Positions 9,695 to 17,518 of a DNA stretch of 64,000 bases are shown in pieces. Made by a program: the position numbers and the translations under genes. Source of the DNA: Bacillus sp. FJAT-45350. Its GTDB lineage: Bacteria > Bacillota > Bacilli > Bacillales > NISU01. The stretch is from the NCBI RefSeq assembly GCF_002335805.1, contig NZ_NISU01000002.1, forward strand, positions 262,838-326,837. Direction: 5' to 3'. Numbering within the stretch: the first letter of the stretch is position 1; every line of letters starts with the position of its first letter. Below the pieces are notes generated by a model. The model ran no database searches. It was not told the DNA's origin and worked only from the letters and a program-made list of their open reading frames with translations.

Positions 9695-9735
9695 AACTGA
9701 CTTAATGGTCAATCAACCATTAAGTCAGTTTTTCT
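9695..9735 (+). terminator. Terminator of the CotF-like pair
   Basis: Fifteen-base perfect stem AACTGACTTAATGGT/ACCATTAAGTCAGTT with a six-base loop, followed by TTTTTC. Confidence 0.93.
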
Positions 9736-9796
9736 TTTTCATTACATTTGCGCTAAAATGAAAAACAGAAGCAAAGTTTAGAAGGGAAGTTCTCAT

Positions 9797-10198
9797 ATGG
9801 TTATAAAAAAATCACTACGAACAAATAAACGAGATGAAATGATTGATATTACAAATGAAGTAAGTAAAGCGGTTAATGAAACAACGACCAAAGAGGGACT
9901 TGTGATTATATATTGTCCTCATACAACAGCTGGTATAACGATTAATGAAAACGCAGATCCAGACGTGAAGCATGACATGTTAATGAGACTTGATGAAGTA
10001 TATCCGTGGGAACATCCAAAGTATCGACACCTAGAAGGGAACTCAGCATCTCATTTGAAGGCAAGCACTGTAGGGACTTCCCAAACAATCATTATTCATC
10101 AAGGTGAATTAATCCTTGGAACGTGGCAAGGTATTTATTTTTGTGAATTTGACGGGCCAAGAACTAGAAATTATTTTATTAAGGTGATAGAAGGATAG
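9797..10198 (+). CDS. YjbQ/UPF0047 family enzyme
   Basis: A 133-residue member of the YjbQ (UPF0047) family. Signatures are [22 protein letters not shown] (read as two parts: [12 protein letters not shown] and [10 protein letters not shown]), HLKASTVG and the C-terminal [15 protein letters not shown] with the FxEFDGPR end. Conserved His and Glu/Asp residues form a small active-site pocket in family structures, and weak thiamine-phosphate synthase activity has been reported for some members. Its true role is uncertain. AGAAGGGAAG precedes the ATG. It appears monocistronic between a terminator and the murJ leader. Confidence 0.85.
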   Translation: MVIKKSLRTNKRDEMIDITNEVSKAVNETTTKEGLVIIYCPHTTAGITINENADPDVKHDMLMRLDEVYPWEHPKYRHLEGNSASHLKASTVGTSQTIIIHQGELILGTWQGIYFCEFDGPRTRNYFIKVIEG

Positions 10199-10323
10199 AA
10201 ACTACCTTTTGTCATATTTTGTGGTAAAATGCTGAGAGGTTAGAAAGTTAATCTGACAACATTAATAATATACTCATATTTAATAAAAGACCCTACTGTG
10301 ATTTTTATTATAGGAGATGAACA

Positions 10324-11961
10324 ATGTCTGATTCAAAACTATTACGTGGAACAATGATATTAACCGGTGCAACGTTTATCTCAAAAATACTTGGATTAAT
10401 CTACATATTTCCTTTTGTTGCCCTAGTTGGACAGCAAGGTGTTGCTTTGTATGCGTATGGTTATCTTCCATACACGGTATTATTAAGTATAGCTACATTA
10501 GGCGTCCCATTAGCTGTCTCTAAATTTGTTTCCAAATATAATGCGTTGGGTGACTACCATACTGGTAGAAGACTTTTTAAGTCTGGAATGCTTGTTATGT
10601 CAGTTACAGGTTTTATAGCATTTCTCATACTTTTTCTTTTGGCACCGACTATTTCTACGTGGATTATTCGAAACCCTAGTGAATTAAATGGAAACTCGAT
10701 GGAGGACATCGTATTTACAATTCGAATGGTAAGTACAGCATTGATTATTGTCCCACTTATGTCTATTATTCGTGGATATTTTCAAGGTTTCCAATCGATG
10801 GGGCCAACAGCAGTCTCGCAAGTGGTTGAACAGCTTGTAAGGATTATTTTTATCTTAAGCATTACGTTTCTCATTGTTGGTGTATATCAAGGGGAAACAG
10901 GCATGGCTGTTGGGTTTGCTACGTTTGGGGCATTCGTTGGTGCACTTGGAGGATTAGGAGTCCTACTAATTTATTGGTTTAAAAGAAAAGAATACTTAAA
11001 TCGTCAATTAGAAGAGAGTACTGTGAACCACCAAATATCTCTTCCAAATATGTATCGAGAGTTAATTGCCTATGCGTTACCTCTTTCTTTTGTAGGGTTG
11101 GCTATTCCATTATTTCAGTTGATAGATTTATTTACATTTGTTAATGGGTTAACTGCATCGGGACTTTCACAAAGTGAGGCTGAAGCTGCATTTGGCGTGT
11201 TTTCTCAATCGGCACATAAATTAATCTTAATTCCTGTTGCGTTAGCAACTGCCTTTTCGATTACACTTGTACCTACGATAACAAAATCGTTTACAGATAA
11301 TAACCATGATTTGATGCAAAAACAAATTACTCAAACCTATCAAATTATTTTGTTTCTCACACTACCAGCAGCAGTAGGATTGTCGTTATTATCCTATCCT
11401 TCCTTTGGGACACTATACGGTTTTGAAGAAGTGGTGATGGGGGGGCATATTCTTCGTTACTATGCTCCGATTGCTATTTTCTTAGCACTATTTTCTGTAA
11501 CAGCAGCAATCTTACAGGGGATGAATCAACAACGGTTTGCTGTAGGTGGATTACTGATAGGTTTAGTTGTTAAGTTAAGTCTAAACTATTTATTAGTTGT
11601 AAATTTAGGTGTTGAGGGTGGAATTTTTGCTACGTATCTTGGCTATACAATTGCAATTGTGATTAATGTTTGGGCAATTGGAAAATATGCAAATTACAAT
11701 TATCAATTTATAGGGAAAAGGGCGTTACTCATTACACTATTTGTGACGGTAATGGCGGTGATTGTTTGGATTACTCAATTACTAGTTACGTCTCTACTTC
11801 CACTTACTTCGTGGTTGAATCATTCGCTTGCGTTAGTGATTGGTGTAGTTGTTGGAGGAGCAACATATTTCTTTCTTAGCGTTCGTTCACACTTAGCAGG
11901 ACAAATACTAGGACATCGTTTTAGATTTTTAAAAAGAGCTTCAAAAGTTAAAAGTGAATAG
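10324..11961 (+). CDS. murJ: Lipid II flippase, MurJ/YtgP (MVF/MOP superfamily)
   Basis: A 545-residue polytopic membrane protein with about fourteen hydrophobic helices, in the polysaccharide/MOP exporter superfamily. The N-terminal LLRGTMILTGATFISKILG is typical of the Bacillus YtgP group, which can replace E. coli MurJ, the flippase that moves lipid II across the membrane for peptidoglycan synthesis. TAGGAGATG gives a good ribosome site. Position after ytfP matches B. subtilis. Two SEDS glycosyltransferase-type genes that would use lipid II lie 1 kb downstream, giving a local cell-wall theme. Confidence 0.88.
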   Translation: MSDSKLLRGTMILTGATFISKILGLIYIFPFVALVGQQGVALYAYGYLPYTVLLSIATLGVPLAVSKFVSKYNALGDYHTGRRLFKSGMLVMSVTGFIAFLILFLLAPTISTWIIRNPSELNGNSMEDIVFTIRMVSTALIIVPLMSIIRGYFQGFQSMGPTAVSQVVEQLVRIIFILSITFLIVGVYQGETGMAVGFATFGAFVGALGGLGVLLIYWFKRKEYLNRQLEESTVNHQISLPNMYRELIAYALPLSFVGLAIPLFQLIDLFTFVNGLTASGLSQSEAEAAFGVFSQSAHKLILIPVALATAFSITLVPTITKSFTDNNHDLMQKQITQTYQIILFLTLPAAVGLSLLSYPSFGTLYGFEEVVMGGHILRYYAPIAIFLALFSVTAAILQGMNQQRFAVGGLLIGLVVKLSLNYLLVVNLGVEGGIFATYLGYTIAIVINVWAIGKYANYNYQFIGKRALLITLFVTVMAVIVWITQLLVTSLLPLTSWLNHSLALVIGVVVGGATYFFLSVRSHLAGQILGHRFRFLKRASKVKSE

Positions 11962-11995
11962 CGAAAAGGTACTCCTCCAAAACGGGAAACAATTT

Positions 11996-12033
11996 AAGCC
12001 TTCTAAGGGTAAACCACTCATAGAAGGCTTTTC
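11996..12033 (+). terminator. murJ terminator
   Basis: Imperfect stem GCCTTCTA...TAGAAGGC followed by TTTTC, 35 bp after the murJ stop. Confidence 0.75.
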
Positions 12034-12051
12034 TGGTGGCTTAGGAAATTA

Positions 12052-12150
12052 AAAAATACTTTAGCTGTGGATAAGTGAAAGCTAATTCAAAGAAGGGCAA
12101 AGGATCCGCGCATTGCTTTAAACAAAAGACCGCTTTGCGGTTTTTGTTCG
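12052..12150 (+). repeat. Dispersed repeat family B, copy B1
   Basis: Begins AAAAAATACTTTAGCTGTGG, continues ATAAGTGAAAG and TTCAAAGAAGGGCAA, and ends in the hairpin CAAAAGACCGCTTTGCGGTTTTTG. It contains TGTGGATAA at 12066-12074, the exact complement of the optimal DnaA box. The 330-bp gap between murJ and the 70-residue gene holds this copy, copy B2 and a heptamer array. Confidence 0.75.
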
Positions 12151-12168
12151 TTGGATGTTATAAAAATA

Positions 12169-12246
12169 CTCGGATGTGGATAAGTGAAAGTATTATCAAA
12201 GATGGTCAGTAGCATCGTGCTGAGACAAAGTTTTGCGTATTACTTA
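12169..12246 (+). repeat. Dispersed repeat family B, partial copy B2
   Basis: Repeats the 5' part of B1 (AAAAATACTCGGATGTGG then ATAAGTGAAAG) after 109 bp, with a diverged 3' half. A second exact DnaA-box complement TGTGGATAA is at 12175-12183. Confidence 0.65.
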
Positions 12247-12261
12247 GATAATATAAATTAA

Positions 12262-12289
12262 CAATTCGCAATTCATAATTCATAATTAT
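12262..12289. repeat. Heptamer tandem array (family C, copy 3)
   Basis: Four units: CAATTCG, CAATTCA, TAATTCA, TAATTAT, abutting the 3' end of the minus-strand 70-residue gene. Confidence 0.65.
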
Positions 12290-12291
12290 TC

Positions 12292-12504
12292 TCAATACCC
12301 TAATTGCTGTTCTAGTCGTCTTACTCGGCGGCGTAAACGTTCCAGTTCATTACCCTGACGTTCTACTTGTCTTTCTACTCTTGCTAAACGTCTTTCTAGC
12401 GCACCTGTCCCTGGTGTCGGTGATGGTCCGGGTAATGGGTAGGGTATTCCTGGTGTTGGGAAAGGGAAAAACTGAGGTTGAGCTTGCTGTCTGTAATAAT
12501 CCAT
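12292..12504 (-). CDS. Small proline-rich and coiled-coil protein (hypothetical)
   Basis: Seventy residues in two parts. Residues 1-35 are aromatic, glutamine- and proline-rich (FFPFPTPGIPYPLPGPSP); residues 36-70 are an Arg/Glu/Leu heptad helix (LERRLARVERQVERQ and on). AAGGAGCG precedes the ATG. The architecture resembles small spore-surface or sporulation-associated proteins of bacilli, but I cannot name a family and no function is claimed. It is a single gene flanked by repeats on both sides. Confidence 0.72.
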   Translation of the reverse strand: MDYYRQQAQPQFFPFPTPGIPYPLPGPSPTPGTGALERRLARVERQVERQGNELERLRRRVRRLEQQLGY

Positions 12505-12646
12505 TATATCGCTCCTTAAGAATTAGGTATTTGTATAGTACCTTATGTAAGCTAGGCGAAAAGTGTTTAAGTAAAATGCCTAATGCTATATAAAATAGGC
12601 AGAAAAGGATTAAAAAAGGGGGACCATGAAAACGTCTTATATAGAA

Positions 12647-12789
12647 GGTTCGAAAAGAGGTAATGGCTTCGCAAGTTGCGCGCTTGCTATAAGGAAACCA
12701 TTCATAGTGTGCTTTTGGATAGAGGCAACGGTTTCGCTTATTACTTAAAGGCTACTAAAGAGTGAAAACCACACTTTTTAGTAGCCTTT
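12647..12789 (+). repeat. Structured dispersed repeat family A, copy A2
   Basis: Core GTAATGGCTTCGCAAGTTGC, GCGCTTGCTATAAGG, GGCAACGGTTTCGCTTATTAC, then a long 3' hairpin AAAGGCTACTAAAGAGTG/CACTTTTTAGTAGCCTTT at 12747-12789. The left terminal repeat is missing. It occupies most of the 420-bp gap upstream of the first SEDS gene. Confidence 0.8.
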
Positions 12790-12926
12790 AGAAAATAATT
12801 AACATACTCGACAAAATCCATGCTTATTTCACAAGCATTGCCATCTAAAGTCTCTTCCTCTCTATACAGGGGTTTGATATAATTGTACAAGCATATGTTT
12901 AAAATAATATGCGGTAGAGGTGCGTG

Positions 12927-14090
12927 ATGAAATATTCTTTTAAGAAGGACAATGATTGGGTTTTAATCATTACAATGTTATTACTAAGTCTCTTTGGCCT
13001 TATCATGGTATTTAGTTCGAGCTATGTATGGGCATTTGACCACTTTAGTAATTCTTATTTTTTTATACAAAGACAAGTAGTCTGGTTTTTCATCGCAATT
13101 GTATTATTTCTATTTATAATGCATGTTCCGTATAGATATTATCAAAAGCTTTCACCGTTTATCATACTAGGGTCAGGTATTATGTTAGTAGTGGTTCTTT
13201 TTGCAGGAACAGAGATTAATGGAGCTCAAAGATGGCTACGATTTGGTCCTCTGACATTACAGCCATCCGAGTTTGTAAAGCTTGGAATGATTATCTATCT
13301 AGCACAAGTTTATTCACAGAAGCAAGCTTATATTGACCAATTCGTAAAAGGGGTCATGCCTCCTCTTATTGTTGTTGGTGCTATACTGGCCATGATTTTA
13401 GCTCAGCCTGATTTAGGGACTGCTACTTCGATTTTAATCGTAACAGGATTAATTGTTTTCTTTTCAGGAGCAAAGATGAGGCATTTATTAATGCTACTTG
13501 GTGTTGGTGTGTTTTTATTCATTTTTGCTGTTATGAATGCATCTTATCGTTTAGAAAGGATTACGGGGTATAGAGATCCTTTTAATGATGCATTTGGGTC
13601 AGGGTATCAATTAATTCAGTCTTATATTGCGATGGCTCATGGTGGTCTTTCTGGTGTTGGTCTTGGACAAAGTGTTCAAAAGCTCCTATATTTACCTGAG
13701 CCACACACAGATTTTATTTTAGCTATTATTTCAGAAGAATTAGGAGTAATTGGTGTTGCATTTGTTATGATTTGTCATGGTATCATCCTTTTTAAAGGAG
13801 TTACGATAGGTACACGTTGTAAGAGTTCCTTTGGAAGCTTGCTTGCTTTCGGTATTGTGTTTCAAATAGCGATACAAGTTATCTTTAATGTAGGAGCAGT
13901 TACAGGGCTATTACCGATCACGGGGATTCCATTACCTTTTATTAGTAACGGAGGCTCATCTCTTCTTGTTACAATGGCATCAATTGGAATTCTAGCTAAT
14001 ATATCGCGTAATCAAAGGCAACAACAAAGATTGGAAGAAGAAAAGGAACTCATTTCTACAAAGCCAACTGGATTTGGAGTTAGTCAGTAG
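12927..14090 (+). CDS. SEDS-family peptidoglycan glycosyltransferase, FtsW/RodA/SpoVE type (paralogue 1)
   Basis: A 387-residue protein with about ten membrane helices. SEDS signatures: GAQRWLRFGPLTLQPSEFVK (residues about 94-113), QPDLGTA, PEPHTDFILAIISEELG carrying the essential periplasmic Asp, and LPITGIPLPFISNGGSSL. The last motif has Asn where most members have Tyr (SYGGSS). These proteins polymerise lipid II with a partner class B PBP. The ATG at 12927 has AGAGG six bases upstream; a GTG precedes it. FtsW, RodA and SpoVE cannot be told apart by eye, and no PBP partner is adjacent. Confidence 0.9.
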   Translation: MKYSFKKDNDWVLIITMLLLSLFGLIMVFSSSYVWAFDHFSNSYFFIQRQVVWFFIAIVLFLFIMHVPYRYYQKLSPFIILGSGIMLVVVLFAGTEINGAQRWLRFGPLTLQPSEFVKLGMIIYLAQVYSQKQAYIDQFVKGVMPPLIVVGAILAMILAQPDLGTATSILIVTGLIVFFSGAKMRHLLMLLGVGVFLFIFAVMNASYRLERITGYRDPFNDAFGSGYQLIQSYIAMAHGGLSGVGLGQSVQKLLYLPEPHTDFILAIISEELGVIGVAFVMICHGIILFKGVTIGTRCKSSFGSLLAFGIVFQIAIQVIFNVGAVTGLLPITGIPLPFISNGGSSLLVTMASIGILANISRNQRQQQRLEEEKELISTKPTGFGVSQ

Positions 14091-14145
14091 TAGAGGTTGT
14101 TTTTAAACAATCCCTATGTATGTTAGAAGAAGAGTTTTTATTAAA

Positions 14146-14287
14146 AGATAAAGGCTTATTTGAAGATGGTGGCAATGGCTTCTCACACTACACGTCTAAT
14201 AACAAGGTCTTCCCTTGATTTTAGATGTTCATAGTAGTGTATCCGCTCATTGCTTCCAACAAAAGACCGCTTTGTGGTTTTGTTCTG
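14146..14287 (+). repeat. Dispersed repeat family B, copy B4
   Basis: Diverged copy ending in TCATTGCTTCCAACAAAAGA and the hairpin CCGCTTTGTGGTTTTG. The 3' hairpin ends only about ten bases before the start codon of the next gene, so the repeat supplies its leader. Confidence 0.65.
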
Positions 14288-14296
14288 GAGGCAGCA

Positions 14297-15469
14297 ATGG
14301 AAGAAAGAAAATCAAGTTTACAGCAAATAGATTACACATTGTTGTTTTTACTTTTTTTATTAATGTGTATAAGTTTACTCGCAATTTATAGTGGTTCGGG
14401 TCAATATTTTTCGAGTGATCCGACTTATTTTGTTAAAAGACAGGTTATTTGGTTTGTTGTAGGGATTTTCCTTATGATTGCAGCTATGACGGTTGATTAT
14501 GACCTGTTTAAAAATTTCTCTATACCATTGTATGTTCTCGGAATCATTTTACTAATATTAGTAAAGATGTTTGGTGTCATACAAAATGGATCGCAGAGAT
14601 GGATTGGGTTTGGTGGTATCCTATTTCAGCCGTCCGAGTTTGTTAAAATATTTCTAGTTATCGCTCTCGCGCATCTCTTATACCGGATTACAACGGAAAG
14701 AAGAGAGAAGAGCTTTAAGTCAGATTGTATTATTGTAGGTAAGGTATTAGCAGTCGGGTTGCCACCTTTTATTCTAATATTAGACCAACCTGATTTAGGG
14801 ACAGCACTCGTAGTCGGAAGTATTATGGCTACAATGATTGTCATGTCAGGTGTCTCAATAAAAATGCTCTCGTTATTGGGAAGCTTGGTTGTTCTGGGTA
14901 TTACAGTTCTCGTTTGGCTTCATAATAATTATTTTGAGATCTTTAACAAAATCATTCGTGATCACCAGATGGAACGAATATATGGCTGGTTAAATCCTTA
15001 TGAAAACGCAGGAAGTTATGGCTATCAGCTGGTTGAGGCCTTGAAGGGAATTGGTGCTGGTCAACTATACGGTAGTGGTTTTCTGCAAGGGGCACAGTCA
15101 CAAAGTGAACGAGTTCCTGAAATTCATACAGATTTCATTTTCACTGTCATTGGTGAAGAGTTTGGATTTTTAGGCTCAACGATTCTAATTGTGGTTTATT
15201 TCTTATTATTCTACCGAATGATTATCATTGCCTTTAATTGTAATAGTGTTTTTGGTACGTATCTTGTCTCTGGTGTTGTTGGTCTATTAGTGTTTCAGAT
15301 TTTCCAAAACATCGCGATGACGATTGGTTTAATGCCTATTACAGGTTTAGCTCTTCCTTTCATTAGTTATGGAGGTAGTGCTTTGATGACCAATATGATA
15401 GCAATAGGGATTGTACTCAATGTCAATATGAGAACGAGACATTATATGTTCCAGACAGATGAAGATTAA
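14297..15469 (+). CDS. SEDS-family peptidoglycan glycosyltransferase, FtsW/RodA/SpoVE type (paralogue 2)
   Basis: A 390-residue SEDS protein, clearly related to its upstream neighbour but diverged. It shows GSQRWIGFGGILFQPSEFVK, DQPDLGTAL, PEIHTDFIFTVIGEEFGF with the key Asp, and GLALPFISYGGSAL with the usual SYGG. CTGGAGG lies five bases before the ATG at 14297; the longer frame from 14225 would translate repeat B4 and is rejected. The 206-bp gap and the repeat hairpin suggest separate control from paralogue 1. Tandem SEDS genes at this locus are not part of the B. subtilis arrangement I know. Confidence 0.9.
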   Translation: MEERKSSLQQIDYTLLFLLFLLMCISLLAIYSGSGQYFSSDPTYFVKRQVIWFVVGIFLMIAAMTVDYDLFKNFSIPLYVLGIILLILVKMFGVIQNGSQRWIGFGGILFQPSEFVKIFLVIALAHLLYRITTERREKSFKSDCIIVGKVLAVGLPPFILILDQPDLGTALVVGSIMATMIVMSGVSIKMLSLLGSLVVLGITVLVWLHNNYFEIFNKIIRDHQMERIYGWLNPYENAGSYGYQLVEALKGIGAGQLYGSGFLQGAQSQSERVPEIHTDFIFTVIGEEFGFLGSTILIVVYFLLFYRMIIIAFNCNSVFGTYLVSGVVGLLVFQIFQNIAMTIGLMPITGLALPFISYGGSALMTNMIAIGIVLNVNMRTRHYMFQTDED

Positions 15470-15500
15470 TTAGCTAAATAACATAAGAATATAATATATA

Positions 15501-15535
15501 AAACAAGCGAAATTATTTTGATTTCGCTTGTTTTT
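15501..15535 (+). terminator. Terminator of SEDS paralogue 2
   Basis: Stem AAACAAGCGAAAT/ATTTCGCTTGTTT with a seven-base loop and T-run. Confidence 0.92.
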
Positions 15536-15556
15536 ACATAGGAAGGAGATGGGGAA

Positions 15557-16222
15557 ATGATCCTCTTTATTGGATTTGGTGAATTGGCAAAAAGCTTAAT
15601 TACACTAGTAGAGAATGAAGATCTGCTGTATGTGTTAAATCGAAACCCAGAAAAAGTCAGGCACTATCAATTAAAAGAACAGCGTGTGCGTGTTGCTATG
15701 AAAGAGGATATCCCAAAAGCTACACGAGTTTTTATCCTACTCCCTAGTAATGAATATGAGCCATTCTTCAAAGAATTTGGGAGTTTATTTAATAAGAAGG
15801 TGGTATTTTATCACTTTGCTACGGCAAAAAAGATAGAAGAGGTGGAAGAGTTTATTACAGGAAAAGTAATCCCTTGTAAATGTGTGGGCCAAGCGAATCA
15901 AATGATGAAAGATAATCAAGGATTGTTCCTAGTTCCTGAAAAATATGAAAAAGAGCGAAAGTGGTTAACTAACTGGTTTGGATCGAACGTTAAGGTGGAG
16001 GTCGGTAGTGAAGAAGACGCTATACTAGCAAATACACTAGCAACGGAAACTGCAATCAAGATGGCGGTATTATTAAAAAAAGAATTAGAAAAAGAAGGGC
16101 TTTCCACAAGTGTAGTTAACCAATCGATTGAAATTACGACAAGAGGTGTGATTCAATCGTATATGAATAATACATTAGGTGGATTTGGTCAAAAAGTACT
16201 CAAAGAAGTAGAAAGAGATTGA
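15557..16222 (+). CDS. ProC-like NAD(P)-binding protein of unknown function
   Basis: A 221-residue protein with an N-terminal dinucleotide-binding beta-alpha-beta (MILFIGFGELAKSLITL, pattern GxGxxA-like) and RVFILLPSN at the position of the second Rossmann half. The helical C-terminal part, with ILANTLATETAIKMAVLLKK, resembles the dimerisation domain of pyrroline-5-carboxylate reductase and ComER-type proteins. It is shorter than true ProC (about 270). AAGGAGATG is the ribosome site. Its stop overlaps the leader of rsuA by a few bases, implying an operon with that gene. The substrate is unknown. Confidence 0.72.
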   Translation: MILFIGFGELAKSLITLVENEDLLYVLNRNPEKVRHYQLKEQRVRVAMKEDIPKATRVFILLPSNEYEPFFKEFGSLFNKKVVFYHFATAKKIEEVEEFITGKVIPCKCVGQANQMMKDNQGLFLVPEKYEKERKWLTNWFGSNVKVEVGSEEDAILANTLATETAIKMAVLLKKELEKEGLSTSVVNQSIEITTRGVIQSYMNNTLGGFGQKVLKEVERD

Positions 16223-16230
16223 GGTGTAGT

Positions 16231-16944
16231 ATGAGAATTGATAAATTACTAGCAAATATGGGCTACGGCACACGTAAGGACGTGAAAAAATTACTTAAGG
16301 GTGGGACTGTTCATGTAAACGGTGAAGTTGTGAAGGATGGAAAAGTGCATGTAGAGCCTACGAAAGAAGAGATTACCGTTCATGGTGAGATCGTAGAGTA
16401 TAAACCTTTCATTTACTTAATGATGAATAAACCAAAGGGAGTAATTTCAGCAACGGAAGACATAGAGCATGAGACTGTCGTTGATTTATTAGCTTATGAG
16501 CATGCAATTTATGAACCATTTCCAGTGGGACGTTTAGACAAGGATACAGTAGGTTTTGTACTTCTAACTAACGATGGAAAACTAAATCATGAGTTGATGT
16601 CGCCAAAAAAGCATGTACCGAAAACATATGAGGCTGCTATTTTAGGAAAAGTAACGGAAGAGGATGTAATTGCATTTCAAAAGGGAGTCGAGCTTGATGA
16701 TGGATATGTGACAAAACCAGGAGAACTAGAAATATTATTATCGGATAATCATTCTGAAATAAGATTAACGATTACTGAGGGGAAGTTCCATCAAGTAAAG
16801 AGAATGTTTCAAGCAGTAGGAAAAAAAGTAATGGAGCTTAAGCGTGTGCGGATCGGTCCCCTTCCTTTAGATGAAGGATTAAAATTAGGAGAATATCGTG
16901 AATTGACAGAGGAAGAAGTAGAAAGTCTAAGGAATCGAGAATAG
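16231..16944 (+). CDS. 16S rRNA pseudouridine synthase, RsuA/RluB-E family (YtzG)
   Basis: A 237-residue small-subunit-type pseudouridine synthase. The N-terminal S4 RNA-binding domain reads MRIDKLLANMGYGTRKDVKK, and the catalytic motif GRLDKDTVGFVLLTNDG contains the essential Asp (about residue 103). Motif III is seen as KFHQVKRMFQAVG. The ATG at 16231 with GAGGTG upstream was chosen over a TTG at 16219. By homology it would modify 16S rRNA (U516 equivalent), although substrate choice within the RsuA/RluF group is not certain. Followed by the opposing ytzE gene. Confidence 0.9.
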   Translation: MRIDKLLANMGYGTRKDVKKLLKGGTVHVNGEVVKDGKVHVEPTKEEITVHGEIVEYKPFIYLMMNKPKGVISATEDIEHETVVDLLAYEHAIYEPFPVGRLDKDTVGFVLLTNDGKLNHELMSPKKHVPKTYEAAILGKVTEEDVIAFQKGVELDDGYVTKPGELEILLSDNHSEIRLTITEGKFHQVKRMFQAVGKKVMELKRVRIGPLPLDEGLKLGEYRELTEEEVESLRNRE

Positions 16945-16951
16945 TTAGGAG

Positions 16952-16980
16952 CAAAAAAAGACCACAGCGCGGCTGTGGAG
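16952..16980 (-). terminator. Terminator of ytzE (minus strand)
   Basis: On the minus strand, CCACAGCCGCGCTGTGG is followed by TCTTTTTTT. It also lies 8 bp after the rsuA-type gene. Confidence 0.85.
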
Positions 16981-17015
16981 ACCTAACGTTTCAGGTTACT
17001 ATTTAAATGGTTCCT

Positions 17016-17234
17016 TTATGAAGCCTTTGTTTTTCTTTTTGTAACTGTCCATTTTCCGCGACTAGGACTGCGGACTAGTTTGTTGTACTCAAGTACATTG
17101 AGGTCACGTTGGATTGTTCTTTGAGTAATCCCAAACTCTTCAACTAATTCATTCGTTGTGACGGTCCCCCTTTGTTTAATATAGAGGTAGATGGACTTAA
17201 TACGAGTCAGCATACGATCAGTTGAAGTTTTCAA
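17016..17234 (-). CDS. ytzE: DeoR-type HTH regulator, YtzE family
   Basis: A 72-residue stand-alone winged-helix protein. The DeoR N-terminal domain is complete: RIKSIYLYIKQRGTVTTNEL, then VEEFGITQRTIQRDLNVLEY with the recognition helix, then a wing (SPSRGKWTV). The sugar-binding domain of full DeoR proteins is absent, as in B. subtilis YtzE. A TTG start at 17234 was chosen because AAGGAGTGG lies 7 bases upstream and the length then matches YtzE; an ATG at 17321 lacks a ribosome site. Targets are unknown. Confidence 0.85.
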   Translation of the reverse strand: MKTSTDRMLTRIKSIYLYIKQRGTVTTNELVEEFGITQRTIQRDLNVLEYNKLVRSPSRGKWTVTKRKTKAS

Positions 17235-17518
17235 AAAACCACTCCTTATTGATAGATGATAGTCCTTTAACATCCATTGTATTAAAGGGGGATAAATTTC
17301 ATTCATATCAATTATTTGCATTTATCAAATAATTGATGAGACATAGCCTTTAATAGCAATGTAGTCCTAGAGTTGTAAATGTGATGGGCTGATGTCTAGA
17401 TTATTATCGCAAAGGTTATACTTTTACATCAATCCCACCTTCGTACTTATTGTACAATAATTGTGTCAATTTAGCAAAGTAGAAAAAGTAAAATAAATCC
17501 AGTAAGGAGATTCTACAT

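Noticed and set aside
14225-14296. N-terminal extension of SEDS paralogue 2
   Set aside because: It translates repeat B4 and its hairpin; the ATG at 14297 has a proper ribosome site and family-like N-terminus.
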